A DNA stretch of 64,000 bases from Calditrichota bacterium (lineage in GTDB: Bacteria; Calditrichota; Calditrichia; Calditrichales; Calditrichaceae): positions 1 to 64,000 of the forward strand of contig RQOG01000105.1 of assembly GCA_003854985.1 (NCBI GenBank), in the 5' to 3' direction. Shown here piece after piece: positions 24,827-34,900 of the stretch. The first letter of the stretch is position 1; each line of letters starts with the position of its first letter. Both the position numbers and the translations under genes were made by a program. Below the pieces are notes generated by a model. That model made no database searches. It was not told the origin of the DNA and worked only from the letters and a program-made list of their open reading frames with translations.

Positions 24827-26434
24827 ATGAAATCAAAGCGAAAAACAAAAGAAAAACGCCCAAACCCAAAATTATCTGATAAAAAAAAGTTTAACTGGTC
24901 AGCGTTTAATAAAGACAGACTATTTATCCTGCTGATAATTCTACTTGGTTTTGTTTGTTTTTATAATGTCTTCGATCAGAAACTGGATTTAAACGGCGAT
25001 AATGTGGCTTACTATCTTCTTGCCAAGAATATTAATGATGGCAATGGGTATCGAAGCGTTTGGGACGCCAGCAATGGTTATCATTCTCATTATCCGGTAG
25101 GATATTCTGCTTTTTTGGCCTTATTTATGTTTTTATCCGAAAGCATCATCTTTTTAAAAATCATAAACGGGATGGTGTATGTCGCTACATTGGTCGTGTT
25201 ATATCTTCTTTTCAGAAAATTAGTTAGCAATGAAATATTGATTTTTTTAATAGTCAGCGCGGTGGCCTTAAATGGGCATTTGCTGCGTTATTCCACCATA
25301 TTAATGAGTGAAATGTTTTTTCTGTTCAGTTCGGCGCTTGTGTTATATTTTTTGATTTTATTACGGTTCGATAAAAACCTTTTTAAGGATAAATATGTTT
25401 ATCTGGTAATCGTTTTTCTGGCGGCAGCCTATTATACCAAAAGCGTTGCCATTGCCATCTTCTTTGGCGTTTTTATTTATTTTTTATATAAGCGAAGCTG
25501 GAAACACATTCTGTTTGTATTTGGCGGAACGGCCGTTTTACTGCTGCCTTGGATGATAAGAAATCATACGGTTGGAGGCGGAGGATCATACATCAAACCA
25601 TTGCTCGTGATAGATCCTTATAATCCGGATTTAGGCAATGCGGGTTTTGGCGATTTTTTTATCAGATTTATAAATAATGGTCTCAGATATATATCAACAG
25701 AAATTCCCAATAGTTGCCTACCTTTCCTGGAATCGGAAATAGTGCAAAATAGTACCTTAGGTTACCTGTCGGGTATCATACTAATTGCCTTGATTGTATT
25801 TGGATTATGGCGCCTGAAGAACTATAGAATTCTTTTTGTTTCTTATTTTGCCGGCACCATGGGTATCCTTCTTTTATGGCCGGAGGCATGGTTTGGCGTT
25901 CGGTTTATCATTCCGTTAGTGCCTGTTTTTCTTTTCTTATCTCTATTCGGAGCACATGAAATTGCAGAAAAAATTCTTAAAGGAAGAAATAGTAACCCAA
26001 AATATGCGTTTATAATCTTAATTATATTTTGTTTTTTTTCAGCTTTGTTAATTAAAAGCTTATCTGTTCAGGCTGCGCAGCCTTATCCTGCAGCATGGAA
26101 AAATTATATGCTATTAGCCGCATGGTCTGCAAAAAACACTCCGGGGGAATCGATTGTATGCTGCAGAAAAGGCCCTTTGTTTTATTTGTATTCTGGCCGG
26201 AAAACCGTAAAACACCGGTTTACTTCCGATGATCAGAGTCTGATTAATGATCTGATCAAAAGAAAAACGGATTATGTGGTTGTTGAACACCTGGGATTTG
26301 GTTCCACACCCAAATTTCTTGTCCCGGCCATACAAAAGAATATGACTTTGTTTAAAGCGGTCATGAAAATTCCAAATCCGGATACTTATCTGTTTGAGTT
26401 TAATAAAAATCAACCAAATCCGGATAGTAAATGA
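24827..26434 (+). CDS. GT-C family membrane glycosyltransferase (GT39/ArnT-like)
   Basis: This 535-residue protein has a basic N-terminal tail, then about ten to eleven membrane helices and a small C-terminal extracytoplasmic domain. After the first helix the loop reads FDQKLDLNGDNVAYY, with the acidic residues expected of GT-C enzymes that use polyprenyl-phosphate sugars, and HYPVGYSAFLALF follows. Members transfer sugars to protein or lipid in the periplasm (PMT/ArnT-like). The acceptor is unknown. The next gene overlaps by 4 bp. Confidence 0.78.
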   Translation: MKSKRKTKEKRPNPKLSDKKKFNWSAFNKDRLFILLIILLGFVCFYNVFDQKLDLNGDNVAYYLLAKNINDGNGYRSVWDASNGYHSHYPVGYSAFLALFMFLSESIIFLKIINGMVYVATLVVLYLLFRKLVSNEILIFLIVSAVALNGHLLRYSTILMSEMFFLFSSALVLYFLILLRFDKNLFKDKYVYLVIVFLAAAYYTKSVAIAIFFGVFIYFLYKRSWKHILFVFGGTAVLLLPWMIRNHTVGGGGSYIKPLLVIDPYNPDLGNAGFGDFFIRFINNGLRYISTEIPNSCLPFLESEIVQNSTLGYLSGIILIALIVFGLWRLKNYRILFVSYFAGTMGILLLWPEAWFGVRFIIPLVPVFLFLSLFGAHEIAEKILKGRNSNPKYAFIILIIFCFFSALLIKSLSVQAAQPYPAAWKNYMLLAAWSAKNTPGESIVCCRKGPLFYLYSGRKTVKHRFTSDDQSLINDLIKRKTDYVVVEHLGFGSTPKFLVPAIQKNMTLFKAVMKIPNPDTYLFEFNKNQPNPDSK

Positions 26435-27474
26435 ATCTTTTGAATCGTTATTACTTCTCAATAATAATTCCCTGTTTTAACAGGAAAGACGAATTAGTGG
26501 AATTACTAAATTCTTTCAAAAACATAGAATTTGCGAAAGACCGTTATGAAGTCCTTGTTATTGATGACGGTTCTACAGATGGCAGCGATCAACTGGTTGA
26601 AGAATTCAGAAAAGATTCGGACATACCCCTGCACTATTTTAAGCAGGATAACAAAGGCCCCGGAGCCGCCAGAAACCTGGGTATGCAGAAAGCAAAAGGG
26701 GATTTTTTTATTTTTATCGATTCCGATGTCACTATCCCGAAGTCTTGGCTGAAATCCATTTCCGATCGTTTGCATATTGAAAAAGCCGATGCCTTTGGCG
26801 GGCCGGATACGTACCGGAAAGATTTTTCTCCGCTATTGAAAGCGATAAATTATTCCATGACATCTTTTATCACCACAGGCGGGATGAGAGGGAAAAAAGG
26901 GAAAAAACTGGCCAAGTTTTATCCCCGTTCATTCAACATGGGATTAAACAGGGATCTGTATACTAAAATAGGCGGATTCGGAAATCTGAGACATGGACAG
27001 GATATAGAATTCAGCCATCGCATCCTTAAAAGCGGGGCAAAGACTATCTTTATTGAAGATGCGCCTGTCTATCATAAACGACGTACAAATTTACGCCGCT
27101 TCTATAAACAGGTATTCAATTGGGGCATAGCCAGAATAAATCTTTATAAAATTGATCCGGGGATGATGGAATTTCTTCATGCCGCGCCTGCTCTGGGTAC
27201 ATTATTGGTACTGTTAATCATCGTTCTGGCGCCATTCAGTGAAGCAATAAGAATCATTCTTTTATATGGTGTTTTAATGTCTGTGCTCATTTTATTATTT
27301 TCGATGATCGATGCAATTTTAAAGTATAAAGAGCTAAAACCCGCTTTACTCCTTCCTCTGGTTATGCCGGCGCAAATATTTGGATATGGCATGGGATTTA
27401 TTTACAATTATATCCGCCGGGTGATCTTAAAAAAACCGGAGAAAGTCGGATTTAAAAAGAATTATTATAAATGA
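26431..27474 (+). CDS. Family 2 glycosyltransferase with C-terminal membrane helices
   Basis: This 347-residue enzyme has a GT-A domain (YFSIIIPCFNRKDELVELL, VLVIDDGSTDGSD, and the metal site FIFIDSDVTIP), then two to three hydrophobic segments at about 245-330. The acceptor-site region includes GHGQDIEFSHR-like spacing (HGQDIEFSHRIL), typical of cellulose-synthase-like GT2 proteins. It overlaps the GT-C gene before it by four bases. A role in elongating the surface glycan is inferred. Confidence 0.85.
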   Translation: MNLLNRYYFSIIIPCFNRKDELVELLNSFKNIEFAKDRYEVLVIDDGSTDGSDQLVEEFRKDSDIPLHYFKQDNKGPGAARNLGMQKAKGDFFIFIDSDVTIPKSWLKSISDRLHIEKADAFGGPDTYRKDFSPLLKAINYSMTSFITTGGMRGKKGKKLAKFYPRSFNMGLNRDLYTKIGGFGNLRHGQDIEFSHRILKSGAKTIFIEDAPVYHKRRTNLRRFYKQVFNWGIARINLYKIDPGMMEFLHAAPALGTLLVLLIIVLAPFSEAIRIILLYGVLMSVLILLFSMIDAILKYKELKPALLLPLVMPAQIFGYGMGFIYNYIRRVILKKPEKVGFKKNYYK

Positions 27475-27483
27475 GGTATCAGC

Positions 27484-30024
27484 ATGGCCAAAACAAAAAA
27501 GAAAAGTATTCCAGCCGGCGTTGACAAAGGCAAACAAAAGAAAAGTCCGGAAGTAAAATTTTCGATATCCACTAAAACGCAGGATATAATATTTCCGGCG
27601 GCGTTCATCATTTTTCTGCTGATTTTACTTAAACCGCTGGTAATCGACGGCCTTTCGCCGCAGGGCGTTGATGTGGTTGGTTCCATAGGCGCTCATGAGC
27701 AGATACAGGAATACACCCGGGAAACGGGCGAAAAAGCTTTGTGGAATCCGGCCGTTTTTTCTGGCATGCCAAGGTATCACCGTTATGATGCCACAACGTT
27801 TTCTCTTGATACGATACTAACCCGTTTAGGCGGGCTGACGAATAACATCTTCATTTACTATCTGTTCGGAGCCCTTGGTTTTTATTTTCTGCTCCGAATG
27901 ATGAAAATGTCGCCTTTGATGAGTTTTATCTGCGCATTGCTGTTTATACTTATGCCGCATTATAAATCATTGTATCTGGAAGGACACAATTCCAAGTTCC
28001 GGGCATTGATGTATCTGCCCTGGATCATATTATGTTTCAAGTATTTCATTGACCGCCGAACCATACTGGCGGCGGCCCTATTTGCCCTTTCATTCGGACT
28101 CCAGATTCGCACCCAGCACTATCAGATTGTTTTTTATACGGGTTTGTTTATTTTTGCCATTGGCGTTTATCCGATTCTCAGAGATCTGCTTGACAAGAAA
28201 TATATGGTATTTATAAAATCACTGGCATTAGTATTAATTGCTGTCATTCTGGCTATCATGATGGCCGCCCAGCCATTGTTTTTATCCAAGGAATATCTGC
28301 CCTATTCCAAACGGGGAAAAACGACCATCGATATCAAAGATCAGCAGACAGCGCAGGAATCCGGCAAGTCCGAAGGGGTTTCCATGGAATACGCCACCCA
28401 GTGGTCAACGCATCCTTCGGAACTGGCTACCTGGCTGGTGCCCCGGTTTTACGGCGGCATGTCTTCGGAGACTTATAAAGGAGATTTGGTGCCTCAGGCC
28501 AAAAACAGGGGAATTCAGATACCCGGTTATTGGGGACAAATGCCGTTTACCCAGAGTTATGAGTATATCGGAATCATAACGATTATACTCGCTATTTTCG
28601 GAATGATTTATTACCGGAAAGAGAAATTTATTCTGAGCCTGATTATCTTTATGGCTTTTCTTATTCTTCTGTCTTTCGGCAGGCATTTTCAGATTTTCTA
28701 TGGATTGTTTTATGATTACGTGCCTTTCTTTGATAAATTCCGCGCTCCTATGATGAGCGTTGCGGTAACATATTTTATTATGGTGTTCCTGGCCATGATG
28801 GGTATTAATTATTTAAAGAATTTGAACAGGGAAAAATTTAATTTTGAACGTTATAAAAGGCTTTTCTATGTTTTAGGCGGTTTTGCCGCGCTTGGCCTGA
28901 TTTTTCTGATTTACGGCCAGATGGCCGATTTTACAAAACCGGGCGGCGAAGGATACCAGGCCGATACCATGCAGATTATTCAATCCATCAGAGCGGAATT
29001 TTTCTACAAGGATGTATTCCGATATATATTACTTGTTCTTATTACCGGCGGTCTTATTCTGTTTTATCTGAAAAATAAGATCAATTTTACGGCTTTTATG
29101 ATATTTATAAGTATCCTGGCTATTGGGGATCTGCTTATTGTTCAGAATTGGGTGCATAAAGATTTAACGGATGTAAAAAAACTTGAGCGGCAGTATTTTA
29201 AAAAAACCAATACCGATGCCTTTCTCCTGGCCGATAAGGAAGTTTTCAGGATTCTCCCCGTCGGTAAAAGCGCTTCCGGAAGTGATATGTTCAGCGATAA
29301 CCGCTGGGCTTATTATCATCAGACCATCGGCGGATATACGCCGATTAAAATGTATACCATTGAGGAACTGGTTGAAAAAAATATTTTTAACGGATGGGAT
29401 CCTTCTTTTCCCATCAACTGGAATGTATTGAAAATATTAAATGTAAAATATATCGTGATTTCCCAACAGGTACAATCCGATTTTCTGGAACTGGTTAATG
29501 TTGATCAGCAAAACGGCCTGTTTACATATCTTTATAAAGAAAGACTGCCGCGGGCCTGTTTTGTGGGAAACTATAAAGTTGTTTCCGATGAATATGAAAG
29601 GATCAGAGTGATCAACAGCAGGGAATTTGATCCTGCAATTACGGCGGTTTTGGAAGAAGAAATGACCGTGAAAATATCTGTTCCGGACAGCAGTTATGCC
29701 AATCTGACTTTGTTCACGCCGAACAGGATAACCTATGATGTCTATACGGATAAGCAGGCCCTGCTTAAACTTTCCGAAGTGGATTATCCGCCGGGATGGA
29801 AAATATTTATTGATGACCGGCAGGTTGATAAAATCTATCGCACGGATCATGCCATTCAGTCTGTAGTTGTTCCTGCGGGCCGGCATATCATTGAAATGCG
29901 CTTTGAACCGGATTCTTATTATAAAAATATTAATATTGCTTATGTATCCCTTGGATTATTATATCTTTCTATTGTTTTGTCGTTGGGATATCAGTATTTA
30001 AGGGGTAGAAAATCCGGGCAATGA
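27484..30024 (+). CDS. YfhO family large membrane protein
   Basis: This 846-residue protein has about twelve to fourteen membrane helices followed by a C-terminal extracytoplasmic domain (about 640-815) and one last helix. Early landmarks include PQGVDVVGSIGAHEQIQ, WNPAVFSGMPRYH and EGHNSKFRALMYLPWI, and the tail has DYPPGWKIFIDDRQVD, as in YfhO/GT-C-like proteins of FCB bacteria. In Firmicutes YfhO helps glycosylate lipoteichoic acid. Here it may glycosylate a periplasmic acceptor with a polyprenyl-phosphate sugar. It overlaps the next gene by 4 bp. Confidence 0.82.
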   Translation: MAKTKKKSIPAGVDKGKQKKSPEVKFSISTKTQDIIFPAAFIIFLLILLKPLVIDGLSPQGVDVVGSIGAHEQIQEYTRETGEKALWNPAVFSGMPRYHRYDATTFSLDTILTRLGGLTNNIFIYYLFGALGFYFLLRMMKMSPLMSFICALLFILMPHYKSLYLEGHNSKFRALMYLPWIILCFKYFIDRRTILAAALFALSFGLQIRTQHYQIVFYTGLFIFAIGVYPILRDLLDKKYMVFIKSLALVLIAVILAIMMAAQPLFLSKEYLPYSKRGKTTIDIKDQQTAQESGKSEGVSMEYATQWSTHPSELATWLVPRFYGGMSSETYKGDLVPQAKNRGIQIPGYWGQMPFTQSYEYIGIITIILAIFGMIYYRKEKFILSLIIFMAFLILLSFGRHFQIFYGLFYDYVPFFDKFRAPMMSVAVTYFIMVFLAMMGINYLKNLNREKFNFERYKRLFYVLGGFAALGLIFLIYGQMADFTKPGGEGYQADTMQIIQSIRAEFFYKDVFRYILLVLITGGLILFYLKNKINFTAFMIFISILAIGDLLIVQNWVHKDLTDVKKLERQYFKKTNTDAFLLADKEVFRILPVGKSASGSDMFSDNRWAYYHQTIGGYTPIKMYTIEELVEKNIFNGWDPSFPINWNVLKILNVKYIVISQQVQSDFLELVNVDQQNGLFTYLYKERLPRACFVGNYKVVSDEYERIRVINSREFDPAITAVLEEEMTVKISVPDSSYANLTLFTPNRITYDVYTDKQALLKLSEVDYPPGWKIFIDDRQVDKIYRTDHAIQSVVVPAGRHIIEMRFEPDSYYKNINIAYVSLGLLYLSIVLSLGYQYLRGRKSGQ

Positions 30025-31298
30025 AGAAAGTTTTAATTATCACCTATTACTGGCCTCCGGCAGGGGGGCCCGGCGTACAACGCGTATTAAAAATAGTGAA
30101 ATACCTTGCGCAGTTTGGCTGGCAGCCGGTTATATTGACGGTGGAAAATCCTGTCAGTTCCGCGTACGATGATACGCTCAAAGCCGGAATTCCGGAAGCG
30201 TGTATTGTGTACAAAACAAAAACAGCCGAGCCTTTTTCACTATATAGAAAGTTTATGGGTAAAAAGAGCGCTGTCATTCCAAAAGATGCTATTTCCCAAA
30301 AACAAAAATTATCATTAAAAGAAAAAATATCCCGCTGGATCAGGGCCAATATATTCATTCCCGATGCCAGGGTGGGATGGGTAAAGTATAATGAAAAAGA
30401 AGGGTTGAAAATCATCGAAAAGGAAAAGCCGCAGATCATTTTCAGCACTTCGCCGCCACATTCATTGCAAATCGGGGCAAAAAGGTTAGCCAATAAATCC
30501 GGTTTGCCCTGGATTGCTGACCTGAGAGATCCCTGGCTCGATGCTTACTGGCAGATTGATTTACATAATGCTGTAGTCAGAAAATTAAACGGTTATCTTG
30601 AAAAAAATACGCTGAAAAGAGCATCGGAGATTACCACGGTCAGCGAAGGATTGGCGGACCTGTATGCCAAAAGAATCGGCGTGGATTCTCATTGTATTTT
30701 TAACGGCTTCGATAAATTAAATAAGGAAACGCAGGTTTCATACCGGTTTACCATATTATTTATTGGCAACCTGAGTAAATACCAGTCTCCGGAACCGCTT
30801 TTTTCCGCAGTAAGCATGTTGTCTGATGGGATAAAAGAGGATATTGATATTGTTTTCATAGGAAAGGTATTCGATGATTTTTATGCCATGCGGAATAAAT
30901 TTCAGGGAGTAAATATCATATTCCGGGAATACATGGCTTTTAAAGATTTGGAATCATACGCCCGATCGGTGTCGTTGCTATTGCTGATTATACACAAAAT
31001 TAGCTATACTAAAGATTATATGACGGCAAAAATATTTGATTATCTGTCGTTCAGAAAACCGGTTCTGGCTTTGGGCGAAAAGGGCAGCGCGGTTGATCTT
31101 TTACTGAAAGAGACCGGGAGCGGGCAGTTGTTCGAATATGAAAAATCAGATGAGATGGCGGATTATATTTCAAAAGTTTACCGGCAATGGAAAACGGAAA
31201 AAACAATAGTATTAAACGAATATGAAAAACTGGAAATATACAGCAGCAAAACCAATGTGGAAAAATTAACAAAAATATTTGAAAGGTTGACTCATTGA
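30021..31298 (+). CDS. Family 4 glycosyltransferase
   Basis: This 425-residue GT-B enzyme has a glycogen-synthase/GT4 layout. The N-terminal half starts ITYYWPPAGGPGVQRVLK, a common opening of GT4 proteins in FCB polysaccharide loci, and includes IADLRDPW. The donor-binding half contains TILFIGNLSKYQSPEPL and a conserved Asp/Glu region near FDYLSFRKPVLALG. It should add one sugar to a lipid-linked oligosaccharide on the cytoplasmic side. It overlaps by four bases at both ends. Confidence 0.85.
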   Translation: MKKVLIITYYWPPAGGPGVQRVLKIVKYLAQFGWQPVILTVENPVSSAYDDTLKAGIPEACIVYKTKTAEPFSLYRKFMGKKSAVIPKDAISQKQKLSLKEKISRWIRANIFIPDARVGWVKYNEKEGLKIIEKEKPQIIFSTSPPHSLQIGAKRLANKSGLPWIADLRDPWLDAYWQIDLHNAVVRKLNGYLEKNTLKRASEITTVSEGLADLYAKRIGVDSHCIFNGFDKLNKETQVSYRFTILFIGNLSKYQSPEPLFSAVSMLSDGIKEDIDIVFIGKVFDDFYAMRNKFQGVNIIFREYMAFKDLESYARSVSLLLLIIHKISYTKDYMTAKIFDYLSFRKPVLALGEKGSAVDLLLKETGSGQLFEYEKSDEMADYISKVYRQWKTEKTIVLNEYEKLEIYSSKTNVEKLTKIFERLTH

Positions 31299-32308
31299 AA
31301 AAAACTAATTTTGCTATAATAGGATGCGGCCGAATCGCGGAACGCCATGCAAAACACATTCAAAATATGGGAAATCTGACGGCTGTCTGCGATACTAAAA
31401 AAGAGAGAGTGGATAAATTTACCCGGGATTTTAACATTCCGGGCTATACGCAGGTGGATGATTTGCTGAAGAATATAAAAGATACCGATGTGGTTTCCAT
31501 TTGCACGCCTAACGGACATCATGCCGAGCATACCATAAAGAGCCTGCGCGCCGGTTTCCATGTGCTGTGTGAAAAGCCTATGGCATTGACGGTAAAAGAA
31601 TGCGAAAACATGATTTTTGAAGCTGAAAAAGCACATCGTCGGCTTTTCATTGTAAAACAGAACCGGTATAATCCTCCGATCCGGGCCTTAAAAAAAGTGA
31701 TTGATGAAGGCAGGCTTGGGCAGATCATGAATCTCCAGTTAAATTGCTTCTGGAACAGGAATCCGCGCTACTACCAGGAGTCCGACTGGAAAGGCAAAAA
31801 AAATCTGGACGGCGGCACCCTTTATACGCAATTCAGCCATTTCATAGATTTGCTTATCTGGCTCAATGGCGATATCACGGATTTTAAAATTTACCGTAAA
31901 AATTTTATGCACAAGAAAGAAATTGAATTTGAAGATACCGGCGCGGCTATTCTTGAATTTGAAAACGGCGCTCTCGGGACGATAAATTATACCGTCAACA
32001 GTCACGGGAAAAACATGGAAGGATCGATAACGGTGTTCGGTGAAAAAGGAACGGTAAAAGTAGGCGGCCAGTATCTTAATGTGCTGGAATACCAGAATAT
32101 TGAAGATTATGTAATTGACAGTCCGCCTGTGATGGATAAAGCCAATGATTACGGGTTTTACCAGGGATCGATGTCGAATCATGATTTGGTGTATAAGAAT
32201 GTCATCGATGTTCTTACCGGCAAAGGCGCTATTGCGACCAATGCCATCGAGGGTATGAAGGTGGTAAGGATAATAGAAAACATGTATAAAGCCAGCGAAG
32301 TGAGATAA
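31295..32308 (+). CDS. wbpB: Gfo/Idh/MocA oxidoreductase, WlbA/WbpB-like
   Basis: This 337-residue NAD-dependent dehydrogenase has an N-terminal Rossmann domain (AIIGCGRIAERHAKHI) and the family's EKPMAL segment near residue 90. It is predicted to oxidise C3 of UDP-N-acetylglucosaminuronic acid, the first step to 2,3-diamino-uronic acids. That specific call rests on context: the next two genes encode the acetyltransferase and the aminotransferase of the same pathway, in tight order. In characterised systems the enzyme recycles its bound NADH with 2-oxoglutarate. Confidence 0.83.
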   Translation: MKKTNFAIIGCGRIAERHAKHIQNMGNLTAVCDTKKERVDKFTRDFNIPGYTQVDDLLKNIKDTDVVSICTPNGHHAEHTIKSLRAGFHVLCEKPMALTVKECENMIFEAEKAHRRLFIVKQNRYNPPIRALKKVIDEGRLGQIMNLQLNCFWNRNPRYYQESDWKGKKNLDGGTLYTQFSHFIDLLIWLNGDITDFKIYRKNFMHKKEIEFEDTGAAILEFENGALGTINYTVNSHGKNMEGSITVFGEKGTVKVGGQYLNVLEYQNIEDYVIDSPPVMDKANDYGFYQGSMSNHDLVYKNVIDVLTGKGAIATNAIEGMKVVRIIENMYKASEVR

Positions 32309-32310
32309 CT

Positions 32311-32787
32311 ATGGCAAAGCCCAAGATTTTGCATAGCGGCATCCGGGATGTAATATTTGGCGAAAACGTTAAAATTATCGAACCGGTAAATATTTATGAG
32401 TGTTCAATCGGCGATAATACGTTTATCGGACCCTTTGTGGAAATACAAAAAGGCGTTAAAATAGGCGCGGACTGTAAGATCCAGTCCCATGCTTTTATCT
32501 GTGAACTGGTTACTATTGGTGATAATTGTTTTATTTCCCATGGAGCGATGTTTATCAACGATACATTTAAAGTCGGGAGACCAGCCGGCGGGAAGAGAGA
32601 ACTATGGAAATCCACGAAAATAGGAAATAATGTATCTATTGGCACCAACGCCACCATCCTGCCGGTAACGATTACGGATAACGTAGTTATAGGAGCTGGA
32701 TCTGTGGTGACAAAAGATATTACCGAATCTGGTATTTACGCCGGCAATCCAGCGAAAAAAATACGTAACCTGGGAGATGGTCAATGA
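32311..32787 (+). CDS. wbpD: Left-handed beta-helix N-acetyltransferase, WlbB/WbpD-like
   Basis: This 158-residue protein has hexapeptide repeats (IGDNTFIGPFVEI, VKIGADCKI, IGNNVSIGTNATILP, VVIGAGSVVTKDI) forming a left-handed beta helix. It is predicted to acetylate the 3-amino group of UDP-2-acetamido-3-amino-2,3-dideoxyglucuronic acid using acetyl-CoA. The conserved HAFICELV/HGAMFINDT region carries the likely catalytic His and Asn. Its gene overlaps the aminotransferase gene by 4 bp, in agreement with the pathway. Confidence 0.85.
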   Translation: MAKPKILHSGIRDVIFGENVKIIEPVNIYECSIGDNTFIGPFVEIQKGVKIGADCKIQSHAFICELVTIGDNCFISHGAMFINDTFKVGRPAGGKRELWKSTKIGNNVSIGTNATILPVTITDNVVIGAGSVVTKDITESGIYAGNPAKKIRNLGDGQ

Positions 32788-33878
32788 TTCCTTTAATTGA
32801 TTTAAAAGCGCAATATGAAACAATTCAGGAAGAAATGGATCAGGCGGTAATTGATCATATTCGCAGTCTTAAATATATCAATGGACCGGCGGTGAAAGAA
32901 TTCGAGCAAGCCTTTGCTTTAGCGCATGACGTTGAATATGCCATTGGATGCGCCAACGGGACGGCGGCTTTACATTTGGCTTTTGAAGGATTAGGAATCG
33001 GGAAAGACGACGAAGTAATTACCACGCCGATGACCTTTATCGCCACCACCGAACCTTTGCGTCAGGTTGGCGCGCGAGCCGTATTTGTTGATGTGGACCC
33101 GGTTTCCTATAATCTTGATCCGGAGAAAATTGAACAGGCTATTACTCCCAGAACCAAAGCGATCCTTGCCGTACATTTGCATGGCAATCCCTGTCAGTTA
33201 GACAGGATTATAGAAATAGCTGAGAAACACAATCTGTTTGTCATAGAAGACTGCGCCCAGGCGCATCTGGCAGAATTTAAAGGGAAAATAGTCGGGAATT
33301 TCGGACATGTCTCCACGTTCAGTTTTTATCCTGGAAAAAATTTAGGCGCCTATGGCGACGCCGGTATGGTTGTAACCAATAATGAAAAACTTGCCGGTAA
33401 AATCCGGCTGCTGGTGAATCATGGCCGAACGGAAAAATATGAACATATCATAGAAGGCTATAATTATCGTTTGGATACAATACAAGCAGTAGTTTTAAAT
33501 ATAAAATTAAAACATCTTGAAGAATGGACAAATAAACGAATTGAAAAAGCGAAAATATACACCGGTTTATTAAAAGATATGGATGTAAAAACTCCGGAAG
33601 AAAGTCCGCATAAAAAGCATGTTTATCATGTCTATGCGATTACATCAGCCATAAGGGATAAATTAGCCGGCGTATTAAAGGAGAATGGTATTTCTACCGG
33701 AATTCATTATCCCATTCCGCTACATCTGCAGCCGGCTTACAACTATTTAGGATACCATAAAGGCAATTTCCCGGTTTCGGAACGGCTGGCCAATGAATTT
33801 TTGTCCCTGCCTTTATACCCGGAATTAAAAGAAACAGATATTAACCTCATATGTAATCTCATCAAAAAATGCCTTTGA
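32784..33878 (+). CDS. wbpE: DegT/DnrJ/EryC1 aminotransferase, WlbC/WbpE-like
   Basis: This 364-residue PLP-dependent sugar aminotransferase opens with MIPLIDLKAQYETIQ, typical of WlbC/WbpE. The PLP lysine is in FSFYPGKNLGAYGDAG and the PLP-binding Asp in VIEDCAQAHLAE. It should convert the UDP-3-keto-uronic acid to the 3-amino sugar with glutamate as donor. Together with the preceding two genes it completes the route from UDP-GlcNAcA to UDP-GlcNAc3NAcA. The dehydrogenase making UDP-GlcNAcA is not in the window. Confidence 0.88.
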   Translation: MIPLIDLKAQYETIQEEMDQAVIDHIRSLKYINGPAVKEFEQAFALAHDVEYAIGCANGTAALHLAFEGLGIGKDDEVITTPMTFIATTEPLRQVGARAVFVDVDPVSYNLDPEKIEQAITPRTKAILAVHLHGNPCQLDRIIEIAEKHNLFVIEDCAQAHLAEFKGKIVGNFGHVSTFSFYPGKNLGAYGDAGMVVTNNEKLAGKIRLLVNHGRTEKYEHIIEGYNYRLDTIQAVVLNIKLKHLEEWTNKRIEKAKIYTGLLKDMDVKTPEESPHKKHVYHVYAITSAIRDKLAGVLKENGISTGIHYPIPLHLQPAYNYLGYHKGNFPVSERLANEFLSLPLYPELKETDINLICNLIKKCL

Positions 33879-34900
33879 TAGGCATCGATATTTCTCGGGA
33901 TATTCAGATGATTAAAAAATATCTGTTTATGTATCGTAAATTTTTGAGCGATCTAAAAAAGCCTAAAAAAAGTTATGATATCGCGGATGATCTTCATGGA
34001 AAAGAGTTAAAAGAATATTATTTTTTGTTTGATGAAAAAAGAGTGGCTTCCGGAGAAGATCAGAAACTGATCAGCAGGTTTGACGAAAACGGTATTCCGA
34101 TTAATAAAACCTATATCGACGTCCCGGATAAAGAATTTGTTTATTTTCCGATTTCCATAGGCCAGATGGGCTTGGCGGTTTTTCATACCTGGCTGAAATC
34201 GGGTTTGGAAATGGATAAAGAGCGGTTTATCAAATTTGTGGAATGGTTTTATAATCACGCTGAAGTTACCGAAGCTTTGGGCGCGCGCTGGCTGACGGAT
34301 GTCGCCTTGCCGCAATATAGAAATCCTGGATCATGGCAGTCCGCTTTTTCCCAAAGCAGGGCGATATCCATATTGCTGAGAGGATTCCAATTAACCGGTA
34401 ATAAGGACTATTCAGACATGGCAATTGAAGCGTTAAAACCGTTTAAGTTGCCGGTGGCTGAGGGTGGCGTAACCAGTTTCACTCAGTGGGGGCCTTTTTA
34501 TGAAGAATATACCGCCGAAACGCCGACCCTGGTTTTAAACGGTAAAATTTTTGCGCTTTGCGGGATATATGATCTTATCCGCGTATTTCCGGATTTGACA
34601 GAAGCCCGGCAAGTGTTTGATGAAGGTATAAATACCCTGATAAATATTCTACCTGAATATAATTTAGGTTACTGGTCGCGTTATAACATGTGTTCTGCGG
34701 AATGGTATCCGAAAATTGACCCGGCGACTATTGGCTATCAACGACTACATGTAACACAATTAAATATGTTATATAAACTTACCGGCAAAGAGGCGTTTAA
34801 GGAATATGCCAGAATTTTTAATTCACAGGATACGCTGATCAATGCACTTCGGATGTATTTTATTAAGTTTAATTCTTTAAAGAAGATCGGAAGGCTCTGA
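33869..34900 (+). CDS. D-glucuronyl C5-epimerase C-terminal domain protein
   Basis: This 343-residue protein resembles the catalytic C-terminal domain of heparosan glucuronyl C5-epimerases. Matching pieces are WQSAFSQSRAISILLRGF, the ETPTLVLNGKIFALCGIYD stretch, and the Tyr-rich end GYWSRYNMCSAEW followed by GYQRLHVTQL, parallel to the YDYHTTHINQL-type end of animal and bacterial epimerases. Such enzymes flip C5 of a uronic acid within a polymer, giving L-iduronic-type residues. There is no signal peptide. An internal ATG at 33908 could be the true start, since the first 13 residues overlap the preceding gene. Assignment is from motif memory; the substrate is inferred from the uronic-acid genes around it. 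Confidence 0.68.
   Translation: MPLIGIDISRDIQMIKKYLFMYRKFLSDLKKPKKSYDIADDLHGKELKEYYFLFDEKRVASGEDQKLISRFDENGIPINKTYIDVPDKEFVYFPISIGQMGLAVFHTWLKSGLEMDKERFIKFVEWFYNHAEVTEALGARWLTDVALPQYRNPGSWQSAFSQSRAISILLRGFQLTGNKDYSDMAIEALKPFKLPVAEGGVTSFTQWGPFYEEYTAETPTLVLNGKIFALCGIYDLIRVFPDLTEARQVFDEGINTLINILPEYNLGYWSRYNMCSAEWYPKIDPATIGYQRLHVTQLNMLYKLTGKEAFKEYARIFNSQDTLINALRMYFIKFNSLKKIGRL

Noticed and set aside
31739-32182. 147-residue minus-strand ORF in the wbpB-like gene
   Set aside because: Shadow frame of a clear Gfo/Idh/MocA oxidoreductase.
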